The position numbers were made by a program, and so were the translations under genes. The notes beneath the pieces were generated by a model that worked only from the letters and a program-made list of their open reading frames with translations, ran no database searches and was not told the DNA's origin. This document shows, piece after piece, positions 1-11,223 of a stretch of DNA of 64,000 nt. How positions within the stretch are numbered: the stretch's first letter is position 1; the number at the start of each line of letters is the position of its first letter. The DNA lies in contig JAGPYM010000031.1 of NCBI GenBank assembly GCA_020736575.1, positions 1-64,000 of the forward strand, given 5' to 3'. This DNA comes from Thelonectria olida. Its lineage: Eukaryota; Ascomycota; Sordariomycetes; Hypocreales; Nectriaceae.

Positions 1-2120
1 GGACTAGTCTTTATATGGCGTACTTAGTAATACTTTATTTATATAGGTTGGATTAGGCGTCTAGTTAAATTATTATATTAGTATTATTATACTTGGCTTC
101 CTCCTATTCCTTATATAGACTCTATAATACTAATAGTATGGTATTATTAGGGATTCCTCTATTATTATAACCACTTTATATTATTATAAGGGTTTTTTTT
201 AGGATGTTCTAGTTAAGTGTATTATCCTTAGGTATGTTAATTAGTACCTTTACCTATTCCTTATCCTTATAAATCTAGCAATTTTCTAGATAGGTTTTAT
301 TATATATAGTAAGTTGTATTTTCTATCCTTCCTTTTACTAAAGCTTGTGGGGATAATATCTATTATTTTTGCCATTCCTATAGGTGTGGTAGTTATTATT
401 ATAGCATGCCGTCTAGTGTATTAGGGCATACTCCTAGGGTTCAAGGTACTTATTAGCCTTACTATTAATACATATATAGCAATTTTTATTTATGCATATT
501 ATTTAATACTATAGGGCGTACTTATATTATTTATTATAATTTACTAGGTCGGTTATAATTATAGTAGTTGCTGCTAGTATTCTAGTAGCCATTCTGACTG
601 CTATTTATAGTTTGTTCTATTGGTTAGTATTATTTAGGCGTCTCTTACCTTCTGGAATAGGTTTAAACTTTTAGTTAGTTTTATTAGGGTTTTAATACTT
701 ACTTTTAAAATATCCTTTCTTTCTATAATTCTAATAAATAACTTACAAATAGTCTTATTAAGTGGCTCCAAGCTCTATAAGTCCTAAGTTTATACTATAG
801 GAGGTATTATTTTAATAGGCTCTTCCTTTTCCCTTATTATTCTTCGCTTAGTACTAGTTAGGATAATAAGGGTTATAAGAAGTATTTCATCCTATATGTT
901 ATTCTTAGGCCTTCTCTCTTTTGCATTTGTACTATCTTTTATCGATCTTAACGGCTATAATAATAAACTTTATAAGGGTTTTAGGACATTTTACCTTATA
1001 GATCTCGTCCTTAACTTCTTTCTTAAGTCCCTAATAGTAGATTTTTATAAGTATATTATTATCCTATTTAAGTTTGGCTGTAACTTATTAAAATGTAATA
1101 GAATAGCTAGCAGCAGACTTAAGTTATTTAATCTAGTAGATATTGGTAGCTGCTTATTATTTTTTATTAACTATTTTAAATATATTTTTAAGTGCAGTTT
1201 TAAAGTTGTCCTATTCCGAGAAGATATTAACTATATTTTAATCTTAACTAATATTATTATTATACTTAAGGTAGTCTCTTATAATAGGTTTGAACTAAGT
1301 GGCTGCAGTTCCCTTTATATAATTATAAGCATATATAACCCTTCCTTTGGCTAAGGCAAGTCTATATAAAAACTATTAGAAATAGGTTCTAAGATATATA
1401 AGAAAAGGTATAATATCTTTAGAAGTTCTATTAAAGGGTTCTAGTTAAGGTGGCTTAACTGCTTTGCTAGGGTTATATCCTCCATTCTATTAAATAGTTA
1501 GGGCTTATTATCCTTAGTTCTATATTTAAGTATAGAGTTAGTTAATTAAGTTCTAAAGTTACTAGACCTTAATAGTAACCTCTATATTATTAGGTAGAGT
1601 ATTATAAACTAGGGGCAAGTTATTTAATATAAGGTTAGAAGTATTAGTAGGTTGACTTCTAGATATAGTTATAATAGTATAATATTACTTAAGGTAATAT
1701 AATAACCTTCTAAATAAAAGCTTTTAATATATAATAATCTAGTCAATTTCTAATAGATAAGACTAGAGGGTTCTAGGTTTATATTAGTAGAGAGATTAGG
1801 GCGTTAAGGTTTAAGTAATATAATAGGTTATTATATCTAGTAATATACTTAAAGTAAATAAGTATAATTAAGTTATATTAAAAGCTAAAGAGCTATATTC
1901 TATCTAGTGTGTTTAAATAAATATATTTATATACTAAGTATTCTTTCTAGGACTAATAAAGTTAAGGGATCGGTCTAGGGTAGGATTATTAGGACTGTCG
2001 GTTAGTTCTTATTGGTCTTTTAATAATATCTTATATAAGTTTGTGAAAAAGTGGGGCTGTCTGCGGTTCTGCTGTCCCAGACCGCTTTAATAGAAGTTGG
2101 ATTATGTATGGGCTGTGACA
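1..2120. mobile_element. AT-rich degenerate repeat, probable RIP-mutated retroelement remnant
   Basis: This stretch is rich in TA steps and nearly lacks CpA and TpG, the pattern left by repeat-induced point mutation. No frame stays open with a recognisable protein. At 2110-2120 the plus strand reads GGGCTGTGACA, whose reverse complement TGTCACAGCCC resembles the start of fungal Ty3/gypsy-type LTRs, and it is followed on the minus strand by a TATATAAG motif near 2035-2045. I infer that a minus-strand LTR element started at 2120 and extended left. A less mutated island at 2045-2120 keeps normal base composition. The element family cannot be named from what is visible. Confidence 0.5.
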
Positions 2121-3190
2121 ATTTATATAAAAAGATTAAATATAAGTTTATTATTAGTATTATTATAATATTAGCTATATTATTTATAATACTAATATAA
2201 AATAAATATATAATTATAAATAATTAATAGAAAGTTAAAATTAAAAAAGTAAACTTTAAAAGTTTTTATTTTTTTACTTTTTATAATATTATTATTTAAT
2301 TTTTCTAATAGAAAATTAAATTATATTAAAATCTATTAAAAAAAGATTAAAAATATTAAAATTTAAATAGTAAAAAGTATAATATTATATTTAATTAAAA
2401 TATTTTTTTAATTTTATATATTTTTTAATTTTATATATTTTTTAATTTTATATATTTTTTAATTTTATATATTTTTTAATTTTATATATTTTTTAATTTT
2501 ATATATTTTTTAATTTTATATATTTTTTTAATCTTATCCATTTTTTTTATTTAATATAGTAATTTTTTTTACTTTTTAAATCTTTTCTTTTTATATTAAT
2601 AATTATTTTATATTATATTTTTTTAAATTTTTAATTTTTATTTTTAAATTATTTAATATTTTAATTATAATAATTTAATTTATTAATTTAATTAAAAAAT
2701 ATAAAGAGTTAAATAAAAGTTAACTTTTAATAGTAAGTTTAATTAAAAATACTAATAAGTTTTAAATATAATTAGTAATTATTAAATTTATAAAGCTTTT
2801 ATAATAATAATAATAATAATATAATTTCTATTAACTTTTAGTTTTATATATAATTATTATATTAGAATTCTTTTTTAAATATAATAATAAAATAAAAGTT
2901 ATATATATTATATATAATATTAAAAACATTTATATATATATTATTTTTATTACTTTATAAAACTAAAGGAAGTTATAAAATAATTTATTATAATTTTAAA
3001 TAATTTTATAACTATTTAAAAATATTATAATATAAAAAAAAAAACTAATTATTTTAAATTATATTATTTTATTATTTTAATATTTATAAAAATAACATTT
3101 ATAAATTTATTTTTTAGCATATTATATCCTAGTATATTATATTACAAGCTATAATATAAGATAGTATATATATAATATACTAGAACATAT
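2121..3190. repeat. Almost pure A/T block
   Basis: About 1.07 kb made almost only of A and T, with a few isolated G and C. It ends abruptly near 3195, where composition returns to normal. Such blocks in filamentous ascomycetes are RIP end-products or centromere/subtelomere-type AT-rich isochores. No coding potential is visible. Confidence 0.75.
2410..2529. repeat. 17-bp tandem repeat, seven copies
   Basis: The unit AATTTTATATATTTTTT repeats at 2410, 2427, 2444, 2461, 2478, 2495 and 2512 without a mismatch; the last copy carries one extra T and then decays. The array lies inside the A/T-only block. Confidence 0.9.
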
Positions 3191-3194
3191 TATC

Positions 3195-4874
3195 TCCTCG
3201 TGTGTAGTATTTTAAGACCCAATCCGTCCCAGGACCCACTCTAGTAATCTTGAGCACGGATTAGCAGTACTTGGGAAGACAATCTGGCAACCAAAAGTGA
3301 ATAAAACTTTCCTCAATATGACTCATTTTGCTTCCTATCAACTTAATCCATTTCTAGACAGCTTAACAACTTGCTCTTTAACAGCTAGCAAGACTGGAGA
3401 TTACAACCCCATGTCCATTTCGTGACTATAAATTCCCCCAAGAAACTATAGTCTCGCATCAAAGGAATGGATCAAGCGGTGGGTCGATTCAGCTCTACCC
3501 GCCAGAAGTTGTCTTGAACCATTTCTTGCGTCCATTTCCGGGCCATGGTGTGCTACCTGGGCACCTAAAAAAAGCACTTTCTGGGCCACCCGGGGATTCT
3601 GGGTCACCTGCCCCACTCTATGTCATCTCAGTCGCATAGAGAAAAACCACTGCGCAAGGCGAATCTGTCAGTGTCTCCTCCGTAAACGAAGATTGGCGCT
3701 TGCGCATGTGGCGCAAGTTATCCACAGGACGGGAAGTCAATCGCCGTCAAGATTGCCAAGGTTCACGACAACGGCGAACTTGAGCACGGATTGTTTGGCG
3801 GCCCGAGTTCACGAAAGGAGGGCGTGGAAGAAAGAACCTTTCGGAACTTCGTTCCTCAAGGCACTCGAGGAATAAAAGAACTCACAGGCGAAATAGACAA
3901 TAATTTAGGCTAAATAGTATCAAGATATCGTCAATAAATAGACCAAAACCAAGAGTGGGCTCAAGGCAGGAGTGTGCTCTGCCCAATTCATATTGTCGGT
4001 CCGCCATCTAGCGTCATCTTCTCAATTGTATGCTCGACTGCATCTTTATTGCGGTCGATAGGATCGTAGGCTTGCAGATAAACGCTATTTCTATCTGTAA
4101 TTTCCTCCTTCCGAGTAACAAATGGCCTAAACTCGCAGCTGCTTCTCCACTTCCTCCCAGTTTATATTGAATTCGGTAAAAGATTTAGATAGATTCCGTT
4201 CAGCTCGGCCCGAGACAGATACGATGACGTTGGTCCCTCAAGGTCGTAGCGTTTGGTTGCTGATTTTTTCTTCTCGAGGTGGTCCTGCCATTGCCGGTTT
4301 TCCGGGGTCGCCCGCCAAGGTGTCGCAAAAGCTTGAGGTCGGAGTTGGCCACGCTGACTTGAAGTGAACCCCTTTCAATGGTACACAAACCACAGCTATA
4401 GCAATCGTTGTGCTGGAGGGTCGCATGACATGTAATCAACAAGTGAAAGCTGCAAAAGCCTTGTGCTAGCTCACGCTAATTGAGCCAGCAAATCCTTAAT
4501 GGGGCATACATTAACTACGCAACGAAAACCATTCGCTCATTATTAAGGTTTATTACAGATCAGATGATCTAGGAGATGGGGTAGAAGCTAGCTAGTACGG
4601 TCATTGCCGTGAGGGTGTCGTGGTAGAGCCAAACGTAATAGCATCAACCGTCAAAAGGTAACGCATCATTATGCTGTAATTATCATCTCTGTTCTCTTCC
4701 ACCTAGCTACTGCCTGTCACTACGGATGCTAGAGAGCCTTACCTAGGTCATTACTAGCTAGGTATAAATAGCAGCCAGTAATTCGATATATGCTCGCTAA
4801 ACCCTTCACTTACTTATCAAAAAAGCCCGCTATATTAATTTCTTCCCTAAAAGAGTCGCCGCAAGGTAACAATA
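3195..4874. other. Intergenic region, no recognised gene
   Basis: Normal-GC DNA next to the AT-rich block. Only short open frames under about 80 codons occur, overlapping on both strands, and none resembles a known protein. A good TATA motif lies near the right end (4763-4770). Confidence 0.6.
4763..4770 (+). promoter_or_regulatory. TATA box upstream of the small ORF at 4875
   Basis: TATAAATA lies about 105 bp before the ATG at 4875, a normal spacing for a fungal promoter and 5' leader. It supports transcription of the small downstream frame. Confidence 0.45.
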
Positions 4875-5249
4875 ATGAACACAGGCCAGCGTCAGGGCAT
4901 TGAAAATAGCTCTTGCCTTTACACGATTCAAGACGATATAAGTGGCTGCTCGTACGGAGAACTATCGCCTAACGCACTGAATATGCCAAATTCTCTAAGA
5001 AGCGGCACTGAGAGGATGAAACAACCCCAGACGAGCTATGTCGATGGAAACCAACCTGCATCTTCCGGTGGAGCATGTGTGATTGAAGACATGAGCATGG
5101 GCAATGACGGGCAACAGATCCTTGTTTCTACGACCGGACAGCCTGTCAGAGTACAAAGGATGACTGCTGGTAGCAGGGCAATGCAATTCGTTGGGTCGGT
5201 TTCGGACGAATCTTTCCAGTTTTACCTCCAGGTACAAATGAAAAGATAG
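4875..5249 (+). CDS. Small hypothetical protein
   Basis: A 124-codon frame starting at an ATG in an acceptable context (AATAATG). The protein is polar, Ser/Gly/Gln/Met-rich, with no signal peptide, membrane segment or motif I recognise. It could continue: a GTACAA donor-like site lies just before its end, and a second open stretch in another frame (about 5308-5601) follows, but no convincing branch point and acceptor link them. It sits between a RIP-like block and several decayed genes, so it may be a relic. The TATA box upstream is the main support. Confidence 0.3.
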   Translation: MNTGQRQGIENSSCLYTIQDDISGCSYGELSPNALNMPNSLRSGTERMKQPQTSYVDGNQPASSGGACVIEDMSMGNDGQQILVSTTGQPVRVQRMTAGSRAMQFVGSVSDESFQFYLQVQMKR

Positions 5250-5842
5250 TTACATCTTCATGTTGTCAGACGGAAGGGGCTGGTCACGTCGGATGACTTA
5301 AGGAAGGTTGGGAAGAAAAGGGGAAAATCGCGCCCCCGCCGCTGGAACAACGCAGACATCATCAGAACAGCTTGAACACAGCTCAATTGATCCCTTGAGA
5401 CAGAGGATGTCGCGCTCGCCGGACGCGCTGAATCAACTTGTCCAAGGACAGTTTTCATTGCACGAGTTCATATTTCATAGCATCGAGCTACAGTCCGGAG
5501 GTCCAAATCAGAGTGCTAGATATCCTTCCTTGAACATCGGTCCGCGGTGCGGTGAGGTTACTAAAATTGCTGATCGCGAACATCGATGGGCTGCAACTTA
5601 GCGTAGCATGGCAAGCGCCTTCATGGAATGGATATACTTGTGCTCGTTCGTTCTGAAAAGTCACATTATCTCCCAACAGAGCGATGTACCGTGTCGAACC
5701 ATGGGAATTGGCTCGGTTCGCTCCATCAGCCGCAGTCTTTGTCGCAGAGAGAGGTCGCCGCCAACGTCCGAGTAGTAGTCCCAAGATGGCAAGCTCAATA
5801 GTTCTGCCTCGTTTTGCTGCCCCACGTGGTTCCCTCGGCCTA
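5250..5842. other. No supported gene
   Basis: Open frames on both strands overlap one another here (the longest is a minus-strand stretch of about 160 codons at 5488-5967), but none looks like real protein. The region is best read as decayed sequence. Confidence 0.5.
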
Positions 5843-6110
5843 AGAATAAAATTGCGGGAAAGCCATGGCATTTGAAGCACATGTCTGTGCCACCGCGAGG
5901 TTGAGCTGGGCAACCCCGACATTATACGCCCGTATGCCATACACGACGGAGAGAACACCAAAGGCACAACTGAACACGGTCAGTGCCGCAACCCCGATAG
6001 CGATTCAAAAGGTCGCTGTGCCAGAGAAGTTTCGGTGCTCTTTGTCCAGGAGTAGCTGCCGACGCCCCACAGCCGGCTCATCCAGAATCGCCATCAACCT
6101 ACAAGAAGCC
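5843..6110 (-). pseudogene. Decayed membrane-protein C-terminal piece
   Basis: Read on the minus strand from about 6093 down, one frame gives a polar stretch ending in DKEHRNFSGTATF, then a TGA, then a hydrophobic segment (IAIGVAALTVFSCAFGVLSV) followed by an amphipathic stretch and another stop. Polar HRNFS-type sequence running straight into a long hydrophobic helix resembles the C-terminal membrane anchor of several fungal accessory proteins. The in-frame stop just before the helix points to decay. The family is not identified. Confidence 0.3.
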
Positions 6111-6210
6111 AGCAGCAGAGGAGGAGTGTTATGAAGGGGCGAAAGACGACAGCGAAGGATCCTCCAGCAGAGGACGAGAAGCCAGCAGCAGAGGAGTGCT
6201 ATGAAGGGGG
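6104..6210. repeat. Imperfect ~33-bp direct duplication
   Basis: A segment starting AGAAGCCAGCAGCAGAGGAG at 6104 recurs about 73 bp later at 6177. Both copies end in ATGAAGGGG and differ by a small indel. It adjoins the minisatellite that follows. Confidence 0.7.
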
Positions 6211-6267
6211 ACCGGTCTCCTGTAGAGTGCTTGACCGCATTGCAAGCGCTCATAATCTACTGGTGGA

Positions 6268-6612
6268 GTGCTTGACCACGTTGCAAGGTTTGTTAACTTA
6301 CCAGTAGATAGCAGGCGCTTGCAACAGGGTTTCTTAAGTTACCAGTAGACAATGGGAGCATACGACGTGGTTTGTTAACTTACCGGCAGAGAGCGGACGC
6401 TTGCAACGAGCAGGTGCTTTGTAATAAGTAGTCAACCTACTAGTAGACAACGGCCGCTTACGATGGGGTCCGCCAGCTTACCGATAGATAGTAGGCGCTT
6501 GCGAAGGGGCTTGTCAACTTACTGGTAGACGGCAGGCGCTTACGATGGGGTCGGTCGGCCTACCAGTAGTCAACGGTCACTTGCAATGGTGTTTGCCAAG
6601 TTACCAGTAGCC
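6268..6612. repeat. ~42-bp degenerate minisatellite
   Basis: Around eight diverged copies of a unit of about 42 bp occur in tandem. Each carries a core like CTTACCAGTAGAC plus a GCGCTTGCAA/CTTACGATGGGG segment; cores are visible near 6300, 6340, 6380, 6430, 6480, 6520, 6560 and 6600. The unit is close to 14 codons. The array begins where the reading frame of the minus-strand ankyrin fragment stops, so it may have grown from the 3' end of that gene. Confidence 0.7.
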
Positions 6613-7020
6613 TCCCAAGGATACGGCCTGGAGAGCGCTGCCATATTTGCCGCCATGTGCCTTGACATCTGCGCCCTTCTCGAGCAGCATCTGGGAGATC
6701 TTGTCGTGGCCTCTGTAGGATGCCCAATATAGTGCCGTCCGCCCTTTCCCGTCCTTTATGTCCACATCGACCTGGCCTGCACCTAGCAACCACAGTAGCA
6801 CGGTCCTGTGGCCATTGAACGCTGCTAGATGGAGGTTATTCACCCCTGCCCTGCCCTCGTCTCGGTTTGTAGTTTTCCAGAAGATTGACACCCAAGTTTC
6901 AAATCGCTGACTCTGGGCGTTATAAAGTTTGTAGATGCGATTCAATAACTCCCCATCGCCGAGGCTCAAGTTGCGGAAGTGGGCCGGCCAATACACCGCC
7001 GAATACTCCAAAAAGGGGTA
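6601..7020 (-). pseudogene. Truncated NLR-type ankyrin-repeat gene, 3' fragment
   Basis: The minus strand encodes, in order, a stretch beginning YPFLEYSAVYWPAHFRNL, a helical stretch with WVSIFWKTTN, then two or three ankyrin repeats (HLAAFNGHRTVLLWLLG; TALYWASYRGHDKISQMLLE; YGSALQAVSLGG) before a TAA. FLxYSAxYWxxH followed by ankyrins is the usual link after the NACHT and winged-helix part of fungal NLR-like proteins. Everything upstream is missing: at about 7020 the homology stops and the sequence becomes the antisense of an amidase. The fragment is therefore a 5'-truncated remnant. Its frame is open for about 140 codons, which suggests recent truncation. Confidence 0.6.
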
Positions 7021-7027
7021 GACGCCA

Positions 7028-7876
7028 GTGTCACGACCCCCGTCACCTGGGAAAAGCCGCTCAACGGACTTCGAGTCACCATCAAGGACAACTACTATCT
7101 CTCCGGGGCCCACTCCACTCTAGGAAGTCGATCGTATACCAAGCTATATGGGCCTCAGCAAGGGAATTGTCTGATGTCATTACCAAGGAGCAGAGGGACC
7201 AGGGTGTGAGTGAACTCGACGTGTACTACGCTGGGGTCCATGAGCATATTCTGAAGCCCGACACCGAGTACAACCTTTTGCTCCTACCTCTTGGCCGACC
7301 CGAGACCAACTACAGAGACTTAGTCCCTGCATTTGGGTAAGACCATAATCGAGTGCAGGGTGAGAACCGGGCTGATGTGTCGGACAGAGGCGAGTTTTCG
7401 AAATCGGCGTACCACCCAGTGGGCTCTTCAACCGCCCTAGGCTTACCTCAACTTGTCATCCCCAGTAAGTTCTTTGTGTTTTGTTGGCGAGAGATGGCGG
7501 AAGATGACTGACAGTGTCGACAGTCAGGCAGCATTCTTACAAGTCAACAGTCATCGAGCGGATCGAGTAAGCTCCGATTGTTGTTTCCCTGTCTGGGCCT
7601 CGAGGTAAGAGCACTTCCAAGGTCGCGTATATTGTCTGGATACTGATGATCTATGTTGTAGGAAGTGATGAAGATCTTGTTCAGCTGGCGGCCAAAGCTT
7701 TGCGGGTTGCTAAATGTCCATCGTCGGTTCTAACTGGGAAGACCTCATTCGTCGTGGACGATGCGAATGACCGCTACGTTAGAAACGGAGAGACTGACTC
7801 GCGTATTTCCAACCGGCTCGAGTCGCGTCGTCGTCGGCGTTGGGTACAAAATCCAAAAACGCGCTATATCTTGTAG
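7028..7876 (+). pseudogene. Internally deleted amidase (amidase-signature family) pseudogene
   Basis: The start (7028-7160) encodes VTIKDNYYLSGAHSTLGSRS, matching the N-terminal end of the amidase-signature domain, whose Lys (in the IKD motif) belongs to the Ser-Ser-Lys triad. The Gly/Ser-rich middle of roughly 250-300 residues is absent and the frame changes at about 7160. The C-terminal part is then nearly perfect across three phase-consistent introns (exons 7162-7336, 7388-7464, 7524-7604 and from 7662), including TKEQRDQGVSEL, ALGLPQLVIP and AAKALRVAKCPSSVLTGK. An in-frame TAA at 7568-7570 interrupts exon 3. The gene resembles the long fungal amidases often annotated as Arp1-like. Without the catalytic serines it cannot be active. 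Confidence 0.75.
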
Positions 7877-8942
7877 CTCAAGGCGACGAACATACAGCAA
7901 GAATCTAGGTCCGCCTCAGACAAGAAGCTGTTAGCGGTATAGCATTCCACAAAGAAAGCTTGCGAGTTGAAACAGATTCTCTTTAATACCAGCTCGTACT
8001 CCTTCCTGGGAGAGGGGGGCTAGTCGCCATGAGCTGTCCCTGCACTACCTAGTCAGTTAATTGGAATGGTGCTTACGCTTCTATGTAGATGGTTCAATGG
8101 TGCAATGCAGATCCCGTTGACCCTTGCCCTCCTCGTTAATGTCTATCGAAGCATCGCTGCTACAGTTGATCCGGATGAAACGAACAAGCATCCGTACAGC
8201 TTACATGCACACTCACTATGAAGAAATTAGCTTATGTTGTCTAAACTGCTAGGCACCTGCTACCCTTGTCCTTCGAGCTGGGTGCTCGACGAATGCCGCT
8301 GGGTGGTACGCCAATTGACGACAAAGACGCATCGTCTCATATGTGCCTCTGCTTTAATCAAGCGCATTCATTACAATCCTTCGCCTAATTACCACGCGCT
8401 CGTTTTCACGCGTGCTCTTACTGGACAATTCGTCTTTGGAATCACGTCCAGATCATGGTCCACTCTTGTCCCAATGGTGATTCCAGGAGGATCGAGTAGC
8501 CGCCCCAGTGAAACCCCTAGTCCCAGGTTCAAACGAGACTTCACACTCATGGATGGCCCTGTTCTTCTGTCAGCCATGCAAGACCCCTAAGTCTTAGCCA
8601 CTAGGGCTGATTGCTGGCCTTTAGCGCCCCCCAGTTTCAAAATGATCGACTGTAATCATGTCTTCCCGATTTGGAAATTCTGATTACACCCCATTCATTC
8701 AATGCTGCAACGTTGACGTCTTGTTGGGTCGGTAGCATGGAATACTACTGGAGTTCGGCACCATGATGGATGCAGGATCAGCCTCCCAACTGCGAGTTGT
8801 CAAAGAGAGCATCAGTATAAGTATTGTTGAAGACGTCCCTAACTAGCCATGGAACCATCATTCTCATCCATTTGAATAGCTTCTGCCTCCATTACTCGAT
8901 TACCGTGAAAGCCTCTTCTACACCTCCCAGAAATCTGGCACA
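7877..8942. other. Intergenic, no supported gene
   Basis: About 1.07 kb. The longest frame is a 118-codon stretch at 8234-8590 (+), preceded by stops and without family resemblance; I treat it as chance. The right end is the promoter and 5' leader of the gene at 8943. Confidence 0.5.
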
Positions 8943-10205
8943 ATGCACACTCGCATCTTCTCCTTTCTTTTATCCCTAGCACCGCTGGTGCTCGACGTCT
9001 CGGCCCATCCGTCCCGCTGCGACACCGGGTACAAGTCAACAAAAGCCATCTACATGCTCACAAACGACGCCAAGAATGCAGTCATTGCTCTTCCGATTGG
9101 GTCCGACGGCATGCTATCCAAGGGCACTTCTACTGAGGCCGGTGGTGCTGGCTCGAACTCCATCATGGGTTCAACGGGCCAGCCTGCTGGGCCAGATGCC
9201 CTGGTTTCCCAGTCTTCCCTGACTGTCGCCGGCAACGTACGTCTCGTGGAAAGAAACCACTGTTTTGCCATCCTTCTAATACGGTTCTTTTAGCATCTCT
9301 TTGCCGTCAACGCCGGATCAAACACCATCACCATGTTCGCCATCGATCGCCATGACCCGACTAAGCTCACCATGATCGGCCAACCGGTCGCCGTCCCGGG
9401 TGAATTCCCAAACACAGTCGCCGCATCGAAGAAGAACAAACTGGTCTGCGCTGGATCGACTGGAGCCAAGGCTGGCGTTTCATGCAGCTCTTTCTCGTCC
9501 AAGGGCATGAGCGCCATGGATGAGCTGCGCCCGTTCGCCCTGAAGCAAACGACACCACCTGTTGGGCCTACGAACACGGTTTCACAAGTCTTCTTTTCGG
9601 CCGATGAAAGCACTCTGTTCACCACCGTCAAAGGCGACCCAACCAAGAACAACACTGGCTTCTTGTCCGCTTTCCCCGTCCGCGAGTCACGTCGTGGGTC
9701 GGCCTATGTCAGCCATGAAGGAGCACAGTCATCACCCGAGGGGACCGCCGTTCTGTTTGGGTCCTCTACTATCCCCGGCTCCAACGACCTCTTTGTCACC
9801 GATGCCTCCTTCGGCGCCGCTGTTTTGTCCGTCGATTCTCGCACCGACATGGCCACCATCAAGGGCAAAGGAGCCATTCCCAACCAGAAAGCCACCTGTT
9901 GGGTTGCCGTCTCGGCCGCGACCAAGACTGCGTTTGTGACAGATGTCGCCACCAATAGACTGGTGGAGATGTCGTTGACGGATGCGAGCATCCAAGGAAC
10001 CGTGGACCTGTCCGCGAATGGCGACCCAGGCTTGATTGATCTCCGAGCTGCTGGCAACCTTGTCTACGCTCTCAGCCCCGGAAACGGCACCACGCAGGCG
10101 GCAGTGACTGTGGTGGATGCGTTCAAGAAGGTGCAGGTTCAGCATTTTGAGTTGGGAAGCATGGGAGCCGGCAAGAATGCGCAGGGAATGGCTGTGAAGT
10201 TGTAA
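8943..10205 (+). CDS. Secreted lactonase-like beta-propeller protein
   Basis: Two exons, 8943-9236 and 9294-10205 (phase 0, GTACGT...TTTTAG), give 401 residues. The N-terminus is a signal peptide (MHTRIFSFLLSLAPLVLDVS) followed by an early Cys. The body carries repeated strands of the type IYMLTNDAKNAVIALPIGSDG, HLFAVNAGSNTITMFAIDR and NDLFVTDASFGAAVLSVDS, typical of seven-bladed lactonase (3-carboxymuconate-cyclase-like) propellers in fungal secretomes. The ATG is in good context and is the only one giving a signal peptide. Secretion is well supported; catalytic activity is not, because many fungal members have no known substrate. Confidence 0.85.
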
Positions 10206-10689
10206 AAAAGCGCACGCTGGCGTCGCTGAGCATGGAAACGCGGTGTACAAGTATGCTACCAATTGGCTGTCTTTCGACATGTACTATTATACACAATCTT
10301 TTTCCTTTGTATCGACGCATTATTAGCCCAAATGAGTGTCTTAGTATCAAATTTGCAGATGAATCCGACTCATAGGGCTCAAGACTGAATCTTTCGTAAT
10401 CCTTCACCTTCTCTCCCCTTCTTATCCTCTGACTGGCATGACGCATGAATCTGTCCTTGCTGTCTGGCAGATCGGAAATTCTCGAAATATCATGTAAGTT
10501 TGTATGTGAACTCGTCGGTCTTGTAGGGATTGTCGGTCGTCCAGGAGTTTGTCGGTTCAGCGATAACCTGTGTCGCTCCTATCGCTAGATAGGTATGGTC
10601 AGCCACGTTAAATCTAACAGTCCGTGGAAATTTCTTGAGGGAATCAACCTGCCAGTATGATGCTAGGAAAGTAGAACACATAGTTCAGG
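10206..10689. other. Intergenic
   Basis: 3' flank of the propeller gene. Only short, overlapping frames are present, and I see no further feature. Confidence 0.5.
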
Positions 10690-11223
10690 GAACTTCTCGT
10701 GACCCACGCTGTTCAGGGAATCAACACAAGCTTGTGCAAAGCCTCCCGAAGGACTTCCTCCGGGTCGGGGCTCTCGGGGCGCTGGTATTTAAACCCAGCA
10801 AGCAGCGTTCTCCTCATCGCCCCAAATTGCCAAGAGTTTCCCTCCTGGGGAAGAAACTCCGGCTGGGCGGGCCACGGCCAGGCGGGAGTGACCTGGTGGT
10901 TTCGGACTGTCGGCGCTAGATAATTATCAAGGCCTGGTGCGAGTGGAATACCAACAGAAAAGAACCCAAAACGTCTCGTCCACTCTCCATTGGAACAAGT
11001 TGGCTGGAACCCGAGGCCAGTCATCCGCGACGAACCCCTCGGTCGCCTCCTATTTCGCCCTCTCCTCAAGCTCTCCCAGCTGGCTTGAATCTGTCGGAAC
11101 CAGCCACTTAATGTATGTGAGCATGTACTCGCGCCGTCCAGGGTTAGACGGGTGGTCGCCAACCCATGGCTGGTCGAACTTGTCGAGCTTCCAACGATCG
11201 CGGTGGTCGGGTCGATAAGGCAT
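10690..11223 (-). pseudogene. Possible decayed gene, unknown family
   Basis: From an ATG at 11223 the minus strand reads about 57 protein-like residues (containing RDRWKLDKFDQPWVGDHPSN and YMLTYIKWLVPTDSSQLGEL), then a TAG, then further plausible sequence (WPRVPANLFQWRVDETFW) ending in two stops. Another frame downstream (10713 onward) gives LLAGFKYQRPESPDPEEVLR. Protein-like stretches spread over two frames with stops suggest a degraded gene, though missed introns could explain part of it. I recognise no family. Confidence 0.3.

Noticed and set aside
896..1354. 152-codon open frame in the AT-rich block
   Set aside because: The Leu/Ile/Phe-rich translation is what TA-rich DNA gives by chance, and no motif or flanking gene structure supports it.
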